Positions 8,109 through 15,497 of a stretch of 49,492 bases of DNA are shown one piece after another. The DNA is taken from positions 1 to 49,492 of the forward strand of contig JAHEXY010000017.1 in NCBI GenBank assembly GCA_023251875.1. Reading direction: 5' to 3'. Both the position numbers and the translations under genes were made by a program. Position 1 is the stretch's first letter; each line of letters begins with the position of its first letter. The DNA comes from Bacteroidota bacterium. GTDB taxonomy: Bacteria > Bacteroidota > Bacteroidia > JAHEXY01. The notes beneath the pieces were generated by a model. It was not told the origin of the DNA. It did no database searches and saw only the letters and a program-made list of their open reading frames with translations.

Positions 8109-9080
8109 CTATAAAATTAGCTTTCCTGATTCTTGTATATCTTCTCCACAAAGTTGATAAAAGTATAACCCTGAATTTAATCTAGAAAAATCTATTGACG
8201 TTTTCTCAGATTTAGAAAGTTGTTCAATTGAAATTAGTTTTCCAGTTACATCATAAATTAAAAGAGTTCTTTTTTTCTGAGTTGCATAAATGAAATCAAT
8301 AGAAATTATTTTATTATGAACAGATACATTTGCCCTGTTTTCACTTAATCTGTTTTCGCTAACTCCTGCTGAATTGTATACAACAGCTAAATCATCTAAC
8401 CACAATTTGCTTCCGCCTGTTGAAGTGAGCTGATCGTTAGATGAAGTAATGTTAAGCATGATATAAGATGGATTATTTGAAGAAACATAAGTAAATGCCA
8501 CTGCAAAACGAGTCCATGTAGCAATATCACTTGCAGGTGTTAAAAATTCTGCTTCTCCAATTTTATTTATACTTGAATCAGGATGGTAGGCTGAAGCTGC
8601 TTCCGGATCGTAATAATTTCCAGTGTGTAATATGGCCTTTACTTTTCCAATTTCATCTTTGCCTCCTTGTGTGTATTGGTACCATCCTACTAAACTATCG
8701 GGCCGGCCAACAAAATCCATTCGTCTAATATCAGACAAATCAGTATTCTTAATAGTGCCAACATAGCCATCTTCTTTACTGGTTGTAGGCGCATTTATAA
8801 TTCCTGTTGTTATTGATCCATTCACAACTGCAAATACAAATGTTTTGGTTTCTATACGAACTGAGTATGTGCCGGCATGAAATACTGAAGCATCTCTAAA
8901 ACAAGTTTGAGGGCCACTGGTTGCCCAATCAGTTCCTGTTTTATTGGAATTAAAAAATGTAGGCTCTTCTTTATCTGAACCAATATTTTCCCACAATTCA
9001 AAATCTCCATTTTGAATAGTTGTTTGGGCAAAAGTGGAATAAGTAAAAACAATTGAAATCAGGGTAATAATTTTTTTCAT
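8109..9080 (-). CDS. Secreted protein with T9SS type A sorting domain, possible PCMD-like domain
   Basis: The 323-residue product has a signal peptide (MKKIITLISIVFTYSTFAQ). Residues 20-235 are a beta-sandwich region containing NGDFELWENIG and GRPDSLVGWYQYTQGG, resembling the putative carbohydrate metabolism domain (PCMD) seen in Bacteroidota surface proteins; this is recognition by eye. The last 80 or so residues (VYDVTGKLISIE-like block, LNSGLYFYQL, ESGKLIL) are a classic Por/T9SS sorting domain, so the protein should be exported across the outer membrane. It is the first gene of a two-gene unit with the TonB receptor, suggesting a surface partner in capturing the same ligand. Confidence 0.85.
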   Translation of the reverse strand: MKKIITLISIVFTYSTFAQTTIQNGDFELWENIGSDKEEPTFFNSNKTGTDWATSGPQTCFRDASVFHAGTYSVRIETKTFVFAVVNGSITTGIINAPTTSKEDGYVGTIKNTDLSDIRRMDFVGRPDSLVGWYQYTQGGKDEIGKVKAILHTGNYYDPEAASAYHPDSSINKIGEAEFLTPASDIATWTRFAVAFTYVSSNNPSYIMLNITSSNDQLTSTGGSKLWLDDLAVVYNSAGVSENRLSENRANVSVHNKIISIDFIYATQKKRTLLIYDVTGKLISIEQLSKSEKTSIDFSRLNSGLYFYQLCGEDIQESGKLIL

Positions 9081-9221
9081 GGGTTCTGTAATAGAATTAA
9101 TAATAAATCATTTGTACGATTTAGAGTTTATACTTTATAAAAGTAAAAGAATTTTAAAACAATGGGGTGGAAATAGGATGATCATTCTTTGAAGTTCAAG
9201 GTAATGTTATTAATACTGAGG

Positions 9222-9237
9222 CTATAAATTTTTATAG
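9222..9237 (+). promoter_or_regulatory. CTATAAA-TT-TTTATAG inverted repeat upstream of the PIN module
   Basis: Perfect 7-bp arms around TT lie about 40 bases before the small ORF at 9278 and 130 bases before the antitoxin gene. Toxin-antitoxin operons are usually autoregulated at such sites, so this is a candidate operator, but AT-rich palindromes also arise by chance. Confidence 0.25.
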
Positions 9238-9277
9238 ATAGTTATAAGATTAACATAATGCAAAATCTATATTTCTT

Positions 9278-9361
9278 ATGAAAAAGATAAAATTATCTCA
9301 TTTTTTAGAAGAAGGAAGTTGTCTTAATAGAGATGATTTGGTACTTTTAATGATAAATTAA
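9278..9361 (+). CDS. Possible 27-residue leader-like peptide
   Basis: The frame MKKIKLSHFLEEG... ends in NRDDLVLLMIN and stops seven bases before the antitoxin ATG. Its MKKxKLsxF...LnRddL pattern resembles the leader part of Bacteroidota double-glycine natural-product precursors, but the GG and any core peptide are absent. It could be a degenerate precursor, a translational-coupling leader for the toxin-antitoxin pair, or chance. No homologue can be claimed. Confidence 0.3.
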   Translation: MKKIKLSHFLEEGSCLNRDDLVLLMIN

Positions 9362-9368
9362 GAATTAT

Positions 9369-9593
9369 ATGCCTGCTAAAAGCTCCAATATTAGTAACCT
9401 TCAGTTAGAGATCATTAAATTATTTAACTATGAGTTGGATAAAACGCAACTCAATGAAATTAAAAATGTACTTGCTAATTACTTTGCTCAAAAGGTTACT
9501 GATGAATTGGATGGCTTATGGGAAAAAAATAAATGGGACAATAAAACCATTTCAAAATGGTCTAAAGAACACTTGAGAACTTCATATAAGTAA
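9369..9593 (+). CDS. Putative antitoxin of the PIN module
   Basis: This 74-residue, charged, helix-rich protein is encoded 20 bases before a PIN-domain toxin gene. It has no signal peptide or membrane segment. I do not recognise a named family. The central ELDKTQLNEIKNVLANYFAQ segment is likely an amphipathic helix, and the Trp- and Lys-rich C-terminus (WEKNKWDNKTISKW) is the part most likely to contact the toxin. The antitoxin role is inferred from order (small upstream gene), size and partner. Confidence 0.7.
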   Translation: MPAKSSNISNLQLEIIKLFNYELDKTQLNEIKNVLANYFAQKVTDELDGLWEKNKWDNKTISKWSKEHLRTSYK

Positions 9594-9613
9594 CATTTAC
9601 GAAATAAGCTTAT

Positions 9614-10033
9614 ATGAGAATCGTATTGGATACTAATTGTTTATTAGTTTGCTTACCTAAAAAATCAAAATACAGACCGGTATTTGATGCCTTCCTAAAA
9701 AATAAATTTACTTTAATTGTTAGCAATGAAATTATTAATGAGTATGCAGAAATTATTGGCCAAAAAACAAATGCAATTATTGTTACCAATGTGTTAGAGC
9801 TATTTGTTGCACACTCTAATGTTGAAAAGGCTGAAGTTTATTATAAGTGGCATCTCATAAAAAGAGATCCGGATGACAATAAGTTTGCTGATTGTGCAAT
9901 AGCTGGAAATGCAGATTTTATTGTTACAAATGACAAACATTTTCCAGACTTAAAAAAAGTATCCTTTCCGATAGTTAAAACAATTACCCTAGATGCATTT
10001 CTGAAAATGATAAAAAAAATAAAAAACGAATGA
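9614..10033 (+). CDS. PIN-domain protein, probable toxin ribonuclease
   Basis: The 139-residue protein is of the 'PIN family toxin component' type. The fold starts with MRIVLDTNCLL (D6). Further acidic residues are at the expected places: E43 in NEIINEYAEI, D88/D93 in DPDDNKFADCA and D107 in ADFIVTNDKHF, together forming the metal site of PIN nucleases. Family members usually cleave RNA and are held inactive by a small protein encoded just upstream, as here. Its stop codon overlaps the bshC start by four bases (ATGA), so the toxin and a thiol-biosynthesis gene appear translationally coupled. All catalytic acids look intact. Confidence 0.88.
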   Translation: MRIVLDTNCLLVCLPKKSKYRPVFDAFLKNKFTLIVSNEIINEYAEIIGQKTNAIIVTNVLELFVAHSNVEKAEVYYKWHLIKRDPDDNKFADCAIAGNADFIVTNDKHFPDLKKVSFPIVKTITLDAFLKMIKKIKNE

Positions 10034-11643
10034 TTTCTACTACAACATTAAACGTTAGTTCTGTTTCATTTTCTCAATCCAAACAATTTTCTCCCATTCT
10101 TATTGATTATTTAAATGGAGATGAAAAACTAAAATCATTCTATAAATATGCTCCTAAAATAGATGCTTTTGCTGAAGTAATTGAAAATAAAAAAAAGCAA
10201 ATTATTGATAGAAATACATTGGTAAAAGTTTTAAACGAGCAGTATGCTCATGCCGCTATTAAACCAACTGTAGAAGTTCAAAAGAATATTGATTCTCTTT
10301 TAAACGAAAATACTTTTACTATTACTACCGGACATCAATTGGCATTGTTTACCGGGCCGCTTTATTTTATTTATAAAATAGTTACTACAATAAATACTGC
10401 AAAGCAATTAAAAGAAAAATACCCTTCAACTAATTTTGTTCCTGTATTTTGGTTGGCCTCAGAAGATCATGATTTAGAAGAAATCAATCATGTCAATTTG
10501 TTTGGAAAAATACTTTCATGTGATTTAGGAAAAGGCTCCCCCGCAGGTTTGGTATCTACAAAGCTTGTAGAGCCTATGTTAGCTGAACTTAAAACAATTT
10601 TAGGAGAAAGTGAAAACGCAAATTATTTATACAATCTATTTCAAACAGCTTATACCAAACAAAGTAATCTTTCTGATGCTACCAAATATATTGTTCATGA
10701 ATTATTTAAAAATGATGGAATAGTAATTATTGATGGAAATTACAAAGAGCTGAAAAAACAATTTACTTCTGTAATAAAAGATGAACTAAAAAATCAATCA
10801 GCATTTAAAATTGTAAGCGAAATAAATAAAGAATTAGAAAAAAACTATAAAATACAGGCAAGCCCAAGAAATATCAATTTGTTTTTTATTGACCCCTCCC
10901 AACCTCCCCGAAGGGGAGGAGATGTTTCTCGAAAAAGAATAGTTAGCCGTGAAGAAAGTACTGAAAAAGAAAATACAATTTCTGTTACTGAAGTTATTGC
11001 TTTAGTAGATACTTTTCCTGAACAATTTAGCCCGAATGTTTTATTAAGGCCATTGTATCAAGAAAGTATTTTGCCTAATCTTGCTTATATAGGAGGCCCT
11101 GCCGAAGTAGCTTATTGGCTTGAATTAAAAAATTTATTTAAATACCATAATATTCCTTTTCCAGTTGTAATGATGAGGAATTCTGCCATGTTCTTAGATG
11201 AAAAAAGTTCAAGGTTCAAGGTTGAAAGTTCAAAGTGGTTTAATCCAATTGACGAATTAATTAATGAATATGTGACTGAAAATTCAGCGGTAGAAATTTC
11301 TTTTGTAAAAGAATACGAACAATTGAAATTGTTTTATGCTGATCTTGAAAAAAAAATTTCTCAAATTGATTCAACACTATCTCAAAGTGTAAAAGCTGAA
11401 TCGGCAAAGCATATTGCTGATCTCGAAAAATTAGAACAAAAATTAATTAAAGCGGAAAAGCGGAAACATGAAACTGCCATTAATCAAATAAAATCCATAA
11501 AAGAAAAGTTATTTCCTAATGGAGTAATGCAAGAGCGGCACGAAAATTTCATGCCGCTCTATTTAAAATATGGAAATAATTTCTTCAAATTATTGAATGA
11601 GAACTTTGATTCTTTTAATTCAGCAATAAATATTTTTATGTAA
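10030..11643 (+). CDS. bshC: Bacillithiol biosynthesis cysteine-adding enzyme BshC
   Basis: BshC ligates cysteine to GlcN-malate in the last step of bacillithiol synthesis. The 537 residues include the family hallmark TITTGHQLALFTGPLYFIYK (about residues 97-116) and FVPVFWLASEDHDLEEINHV, followed by the PEQFSPNVLLRPLYQ and AYIGGPAEVAYW blocks and a C-terminal coiled-coil region (about 430-500, rich in K/E). Two segments look inserted: about residues 288-300, encoded by a CCTCCCC palindrome, and about 393-403, encoded by a GTTCAAGG tandem tract. Neither breaks the frame, and both lie between conserved blocks. The start codon overlaps the toxin stop. bshA and bshB are not in the window. Confidence 0.93.
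   Translation: MISTTTLNVSSVSFSQSKQFSPILIDYLNGDEKLKSFYKYAPKIDAFAEVIENKKKQIIDRNTLVKVLNEQYAHAAIKPTVEVQKNIDSLLNENTFTITTGHQLALFTGPLYFIYKIVTTINTAKQLKEKYPSTNFVPVFWLASEDHDLEEINHVNLFGKILSCDLGKGSPAGLVSTKLVEPMLAELKTILGESENANYLYNLFQTAYTKQSNLSDATKYIVHELFKNDGIVIIDGNYKELKKQFTSVIKDELKNQSAFKIVSEINKELEKNYKIQASPRNINLFFIDPSQPPRRGGDVSRKRIVSREESTEKENTISVTEVIALVDTFPEQFSPNVLLRPLYQESILPNLAYIGGPAEVAYWLELKNLFKYHNIPFPVVMMRNSAMFLDEKSSRFKVESSKWFNPIDELINEYVTENSAVEISFVKEYEQLKLFYADLEKKISQIDSTLSQSVKAESAKHIADLEKLEQKLIKAEKRKHETAINQIKSIKEKLFPNGVMQERHENFMPLYLKYGNNFFKLLNENFDSFNSAINIFM
10891..10921 (+). repeat. CCTCCCC palindromic repeat inside bshC
   Basis: CCTCCCC (10903-10909) and GGGGAGG (10913-10919) flank GAA, with CCCCTCCCAA in front. 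This is the same architecture as 1651-1680 with a changed stem. It is read in frame as DPSQPPRRGGD within an otherwise Lys- and Asn-rich protein. Confidence 0.8.
11205..11236 (+). repeat. AGTTCAAGGTTCAAGG tandem tract inside bshC
   Basis: Units of GTTCAAG / GTTGAAA / GTTCAAA recur four times. The tract is in frame and encodes SSRFKVESSK. Such GTTCAA tracts are usually intergenic; this one lies in coding sequence. Confidence 0.6.
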
Positions 11644-11646
11644 AAG

Positions 11647-12843
11647 CTATTTTTCGTATACACTAAATCTTACATATCCATTTCCTGCTGCAGTAAGAAT
11701 ATTAGGACTAGAATAAGTTGTTCCACTAAATTGAGAACCAAAACTTGTTTCCTGAACCCCTAAATAACCCAATACATCATCAGCATTATTTAATGAAATG
11801 GTAGTTGTTTCTCTACCAAAAAATGTATAGGTACTGCCATTTGATGTATATTGATTGTAATTTCCTCCACCGCCATCCATTTCTACAATATAGAAAACAA
11901 TATCTCCATTTACTTTATCACTACTTCCTGTTCTATCGCTTACATTATAAGTAAACAAATCCCATAATTTATCTGAAGACCATTCACCTTGCATACTTTG
12001 TGATACTGAAAATTGTGATCCTAAATATAAATAGCCTGAATAAGGAGAGGAAACATTGCTTTCGTCTTTTACGGCAAAATAAACTTCAGCTGCACCTAAT
12101 AACCAAGATTCTTGAAGGTCGTCTATTTTTAATCTTTTTAAGCGTAACGTTTTTGCAGAGGAAGAACCTTCTGTTTTCATTTCACTATTATTTACAGATG
12201 CTATTGAAGAAAAATCTTCAAATTGCATTATTTTTCCATTTGCATCAATTCGTTCACAGTTTCCAATAACTATAACAGGAAATTCAGGTGCCTTTTTGCT
12301 ATTTAATGTAATTTCGTTTCCATTGCTATCGTATGCAATTATATCTATGTCGTTTTCTATATTAACACCATTTGGAATAAATGTAACAAGAGGGATTTGA
12401 CTATCATCTTTTGCATTCCAGTTTTCGAAATTTACTGGAATGGATAATTGAATGTTTTTGGTTTTTTTAATTAGAAAATCAATGCTTGAGATATTTCCTT
12501 CACCATTTTTTTCTGCAGAATACAAATAGGTATCAAAAGATAGGTTTTCTGTTGATTGAGCAAGTTTCAAATCTTTTAGTAATACATCGTAATCGCCATC
12601 AAATTTTTTAGCAATTTGAGACTTGATCATTTCTCTAAATGATTCAGATTTCATAGAAATGGCCAATTGTTTGGCAAGTGTTTCCATTTTATCATTTAGT
12701 TCAGTGTTACTTGCAGTAATTTGTGTTGCTGCTTGTGGTTGTTGAGTAATGCTTGTTATATCTTCTTTAGCACAAGAAGATATAAGCAATACGCTTGCTA
12801 TTACACCCCAACCATAATTGGAGAACAATTGTTGTCTTAACAT
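11647..12843 (-). CDS. Lipoprotein of an unknown three-paralog family, copy 1
   Basis: The 398-residue product has a lipoprotein signal ending in LLISSC. I do not recognise the family with certainty; it may relate to DUF3103. Shared blocks with the copies at 15498 and 16683 are: a helical N-terminal part (LAKQLAISMKSESFREMI, FDGDYDVLL), a beta region (LSIPVNFENWNA, PLVTFIPNGV, IIAYDSNGN, EFPVIVIGNCERI), then LRLKRLKIDDLQESW-LGAAEVYFAVKDES, PYSGYLYLGS, GDIVFYIVEMDG and the C-terminal FSGTTYSSPNIL...VRFSVYEK. No catalytic triad or known binding motif is visible. It converges with bshC, with three bases between the stops. A TATGTTTG box sits upstream at 12986-12993. Confidence 0.85.
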   Translation of the reverse strand: MLRQQLFSNYGWGVIASVLLISSCAKEDITSITQQPQAATQITASNTELNDKMETLAKQLAISMKSESFREMIKSQIAKKFDGDYDVLLKDLKLAQSTENLSFDTYLYSAEKNGEGNISSIDFLIKKTKNIQLSIPVNFENWNAKDDSQIPLVTFIPNGVNIENDIDIIAYDSNGNEITLNSKKAPEFPVIVIGNCERIDANGKIMQFEDFSSIASVNNSEMKTEGSSSAKTLRLKRLKIDDLQESWLLGAAEVYFAVKDESNVSSPYSGYLYLGSQFSVSQSMQGEWSSDKLWDLFTYNVSDRTGSSDKVNGDIVFYIVEMDGGGGNYNQYTSNGSTYTFFGRETTTISLNNADDVLGYLGVQETSFGSQFSGTTYSSPNILTAAGNGYVRFSVYEK

Positions 12844-13162
12844 AATGTAAAAAGATTAGATTAATTATTATTTGTTTACATAAGGAGTAATTTGTTTGAT
12901 CTAAATTTTAAGTAGGAATAAGTTTCATGCATTAAACTTAATCCATTAATTCATACATGAAGCTATCAGGCAATTGAAAGCAGTGCAAACATAAAGTGGG
13001 TGTATTCTTACCTGTCTAGTTATTGTTTTTTTATACCGTATAGAATATAAAAATATTTAAATCAAGTATATACATGATTCAGCTTCTGAATCTAAAAATG
13101 TAGAAATGAATGATGGAAATAGGGGAAGGGAACTTTGATTTTTTTATGGCTCATTTATTATT
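12844..13162. other. 319-bp intergenic region
   Basis: It separates two leftward genes. It holds the -7 box at 12986-12993 for the lipoprotein gene and a perfect GATTCAG-CTT-CTGAATC hairpin at 13076-13092 with no T-run. I see no reading frame, RNA gene or repeat copy here. Confidence 0.6.
12986..12993 (-). promoter_or_regulatory. TATGTTTG -7 box for lipoprotein copy 1
   Basis: The reverse strand reads TATGTTTG, matching TAnnTTTG, and would give a leader of about 135 bases. No matching -33 element was found, so this is a single-box prediction. Confidence 0.4.
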
Positions 13163-13639
13163 TCATTTAGCCGAAACCTCTTCATTGTGCAACCATATTG
13201 CTTTTTGGAGATGGTTATAGGATTTTGTAGAATGCGCTCCTGCCAATAGTATAATGCCTTCGGATCCTATAAAACCTCCAATTAAAACAACATTTGAAAC
13301 GGATTCATTTGAGCTAGATTGATTTAAAGTAGAAACTAATGCGTATGCCGTTCCTGTTATGCCACATAGAATAAATCCTACAGTTCCTAAAATTGTACTT
13401 TTATTTTTCTCCTTTTTATATAGTTCAAATTCTTCTTTAGAAGGGGCTTCAATAGTAAATTCATTTTCTAAATCTTTAAACTTATATGGTTTCCCATCTT
13501 TAATGTACGACCAACTCCAAAATGTTTTGTAAAGATAAATGGCCCCTTTTTCATATTTCTCTTTTGCGGTTTGTGCAAATAGAAATTGCGGTAGTGTAAA
13601 AACAAAACATAAAGCGGACAAACAAAGTGTTTTTTTCAT
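13163..13639 (-). CDS. Small exported or membrane protein of unknown function
   Basis: The 158-residue product has a signal peptide (MKKTLCLSALCFVFTLPQFLFAQ), a charged stretch (about residues 24-80, KEKYEKGAIYLYKTFWSWS and FELYKKEKNKS) and two hydrophobic segments at about 83-103 and 118-137 (ILGTVGFILCGITGTAYAL and VVLIGGFIGSEGIILLAGA), rich in Gly as in helix-packing segments. I do not recognise a family. It lies between two of the paralogous lipoprotein genes and next to an aldehyde dehydrogenase on the other strand, with no sign of a shared operon. Confidence 0.7.
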   Translation of the reverse strand: MKKTLCLSALCFVFTLPQFLFAQTAKEKYEKGAIYLYKTFWSWSYIKDGKPYKFKDLENEFTIEAPSKEEFELYKKEKNKSTILGTVGFILCGITGTAYALVSTLNQSSSNESVSNVVLIGGFIGSEGIILLAGAHSTKSYNHLQKAIWLHNEEVSAK

Positions 13640-13681
13640 AGAAATATTTTTTTAAGGTTTAATTTTCACGATAAACGTCAT

Positions 13682-13689
13682 TATCTTTG
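13682..13689 (+). promoter_or_regulatory. TATCTTTG promoter box for the aldehyde dehydrogenase
   Basis: An exact TAnnTTTG match 62 bases before the chosen ATG implies a leader of about 55 bases that contains the repeat at 13723-13748. Confidence 0.6.
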
Positions 13690-13722
13690 TCATATTGTTT
13701 TTCATAAATATTTTTTCCTTTT

Positions 13723-13748
13723 CTAATAACCAACAACCAATAACTAAT
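13723..13748 (+). repeat. AATAACCAACAACCAATAAC repeat (family D), upstream of ALDH
   Basis: This unit of AACAAC/AATAAC words also occurs at 42056-42087, 42141-42169 and 44021-44053. Here it forms the 5' leader of the dehydrogenase gene and ends three bases before the ATG. Confidence 0.6.
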
Positions 13749-13751
13749 CAT

Positions 13752-15308
13752 ATGATTCCTCCAACAAAAACAGAAATACAAGCACAAGAAGCTTTAGAAT
13801 TATTTTCAATAGGCTATTCTAATAATGGTGTTTCTACAGGGCAAAACTGGTTTGGCTCTTCAGATACAATAATTGAATCCTATTCTCCTGTTGATGGAAA
13901 ATTAATTGCGAAAGTAGAAGCTGCTACCGCTGCTGATTATGAAAATTCAATTACCACGGCAGAGAAAGCTTTTAAGCAATGGAGGCAAATGTCGGCTCCA
14001 GCACGTGGAGAAATTGTTCGCCAGTTGGGCAATGAGTTTAGAAAATATAAAAAAGAATTGGGTTTGCTTGTTTCTTACGAAATGGGAAAGAGCTTGCAAG
14101 AGGGCATGGGTGAAGTGCAAGAAATTATTGATATCTGCGACTTTGCAGTTGGCTTATCTCGCCAATTGTATGGATTAACCATGCACTCAGAAAGACCTAA
14201 CCATCGCATGTATGAACAATACCATCCAATAGGAATTGTTGGCGTTATTTCTGCATTTAATTTTCCTGTAGCCGTGTGGGCTTGGAATGCCATGCTGGCC
14301 TGGGTATGTGGCAATGTATGCGTATGGAAGCCTTCTGAAAAAACACCTGTTGTTGCACTGGTTTGCCAAAAAATTGTTTCAAAAGTTTTTCAAGAAAATA
14401 AGTTGCCGGAAGGTTTATCATGCTTAATTGTTGGAGATGCTAAAATTGGAGAATTCATGGCAAATGATAAAAGAGTGCCATTGGTTTCTGCAACCGGATC
14501 TACCAGAATGGGCAAAGCAGTGGGAGAAGTGGTAGCAAAAAGATTAGGAAGATCATTGTTAGAATTAGGTGGAAACAATGCCATTATTTTAACACCGTCT
14601 GCCGATTTAAAAATGGCTCTAACCGGAATTATTTTTGGCGCAGTAGGCACAGCAGGACAGCGTTGCACAACCACGCGTAGATTAATTATTCACCAATCTA
14701 TTTATGATAAAGTAAAACAAACTTTGGTAAATGCATATCCACAAATAAAAATTGGTAATCCATTAAATGAACAAAATCATGTTGGTCCTTTGATTGATAA
14801 AGATGCCGTAGGATTTTATTTACAAGCTATTGAAAAAGTAAAAATAGAAGGGGGCGAATTTGCTATTGAAGGAGGTGTACTCGAAGGAAAAGAATATGCT
14901 TCCGGTTGTTATGTTCAACCTTGTATTGCAGAAGTTGAAAATCATTTTTCTATTGTGCAGCATGAAACATTTGCCCCTATTTTATATCTCATGAAATACG
15001 ATAAACTAGAAGACGCTATTGCTATGCAAAATGGAGTGCCGCAAGGTTTGTCTTCTTCTATTTTTACAACTGATATGCGAGAAATGGAAACTTTTTTGTC
15101 TCATGCCGGATCTGATTGTGGTATTGCCAACGTAAATATTGGTACTTCAGGTGCCGAAATTGGAGGTGCATTTGGCGGAGAAAAAGAAACAGGTGGCGGC
15201 CGTGAATCAGGTTCTGATGCTTGGAAAGCATACATGCGCAGACAAACCAATACCATTAATTACGGAACTACCATGCCACTTGCACAGGGAATAAAGTTTA
15301 ACGTATAA
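13752..15308 (+). CDS. ALDH7-type aldehyde dehydrogenase (aminoadipate-semialdehyde / piperideine-6-carboxylate type)
   Basis: The NAD-dependent dehydrogenase has 518 residues from the ATG at 13752 (MIPPTKTEIQ). An in-frame TTG at 13697-side sequence would read through the repeat, so I rejected the longer form. Motifs are intact: ISAFNFPVAVWAWNAMLAW, WKPSEKTP, SATGSTRMGKAVG, catalytic E271 in LLELGGNNA, nucleophile C305 in GTAGQRCTTTRR, and GGAFGGEKETGGGRESGSDAWK. The wording GQRCTTTRR and NYGTTMPLAQGIKF is typical of ALDH7/antiquitin-like enzymes that oxidise alpha-aminoadipate semialdehyde in lysine breakdown. No other lysine-catabolism gene is adjacent, so the exact substrate remains inferred. 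Confidence 0.9.
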   Translation: MIPPTKTEIQAQEALELFSIGYSNNGVSTGQNWFGSSDTIIESYSPVDGKLIAKVEAATAADYENSITTAEKAFKQWRQMSAPARGEIVRQLGNEFRKYKKELGLLVSYEMGKSLQEGMGEVQEIIDICDFAVGLSRQLYGLTMHSERPNHRMYEQYHPIGIVGVISAFNFPVAVWAWNAMLAWVCGNVCVWKPSEKTPVVALVCQKIVSKVFQENKLPEGLSCLIVGDAKIGEFMANDKRVPLVSATGSTRMGKAVGEVVAKRLGRSLLELGGNNAIILTPSADLKMALTGIIFGAVGTAGQRCTTTRRLIIHQSIYDKVKQTLVNAYPQIKIGNPLNEQNHVGPLIDKDAVGFYLQAIEKVKIEGGEFAIEGGVLEGKEYASGCYVQPCIAEVENHFSIVQHETFAPILYLMKYDKLEDAIAMQNGVPQGLSSSIFTTDMREMETFLSHAGSDCGIANVNIGTSGAEIGGAFGGEKETGGGRESGSDAWKAYMRRQTNTINYGTTMPLAQGIKFNV

Positions 15309-15369
15309 GTTTCAAGAGTCTTTGCCCAACTTTATGAAAATTGAAATTGAAGTATGTAAGTTGGGATAA

Positions 15370-15420
15370 AATCTTTACAGATATGGAATCAAATTCCATA
15401 TCTATAAAGATTATTTTTAA
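15370..15420. terminator. Strong hairpin terminator between convergent genes
   Basis: Arms of 20 bases (15370-15389 and 15393-15412) pair with one mismatch around a CAA loop, followed by ATTTTTAA on the plus strand and TTTTAT on the minus strand. It probably serves both the dehydrogenase gene and the lipoprotein gene at 15498. A weaker CCAACTT/AAGTTGG pair lies just upstream. Confidence 0.85.
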
Positions 15421-15497
15421 AACATATTGCTAATCATAGTAAAACGAAAACTCCTTTTTATTTTAAAACTCATACTAAAATAATCTTACTTACGTAA

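Noticed and set aside
13076-13092. GATTCAG-CTT-CTGAATC hairpin as terminator of the small membrane protein gene
   Set aside because: There is no T-run on the relevant strand; it is only noted within the intergenic entry.
14075-14674. Three minus-strand frames of 60-94 codons opposite the aldehyde dehydrogenase
   Set aside because: They overlap a strongly supported gene, have no recognisable domains and no promoter; they are shadows of its codon use.
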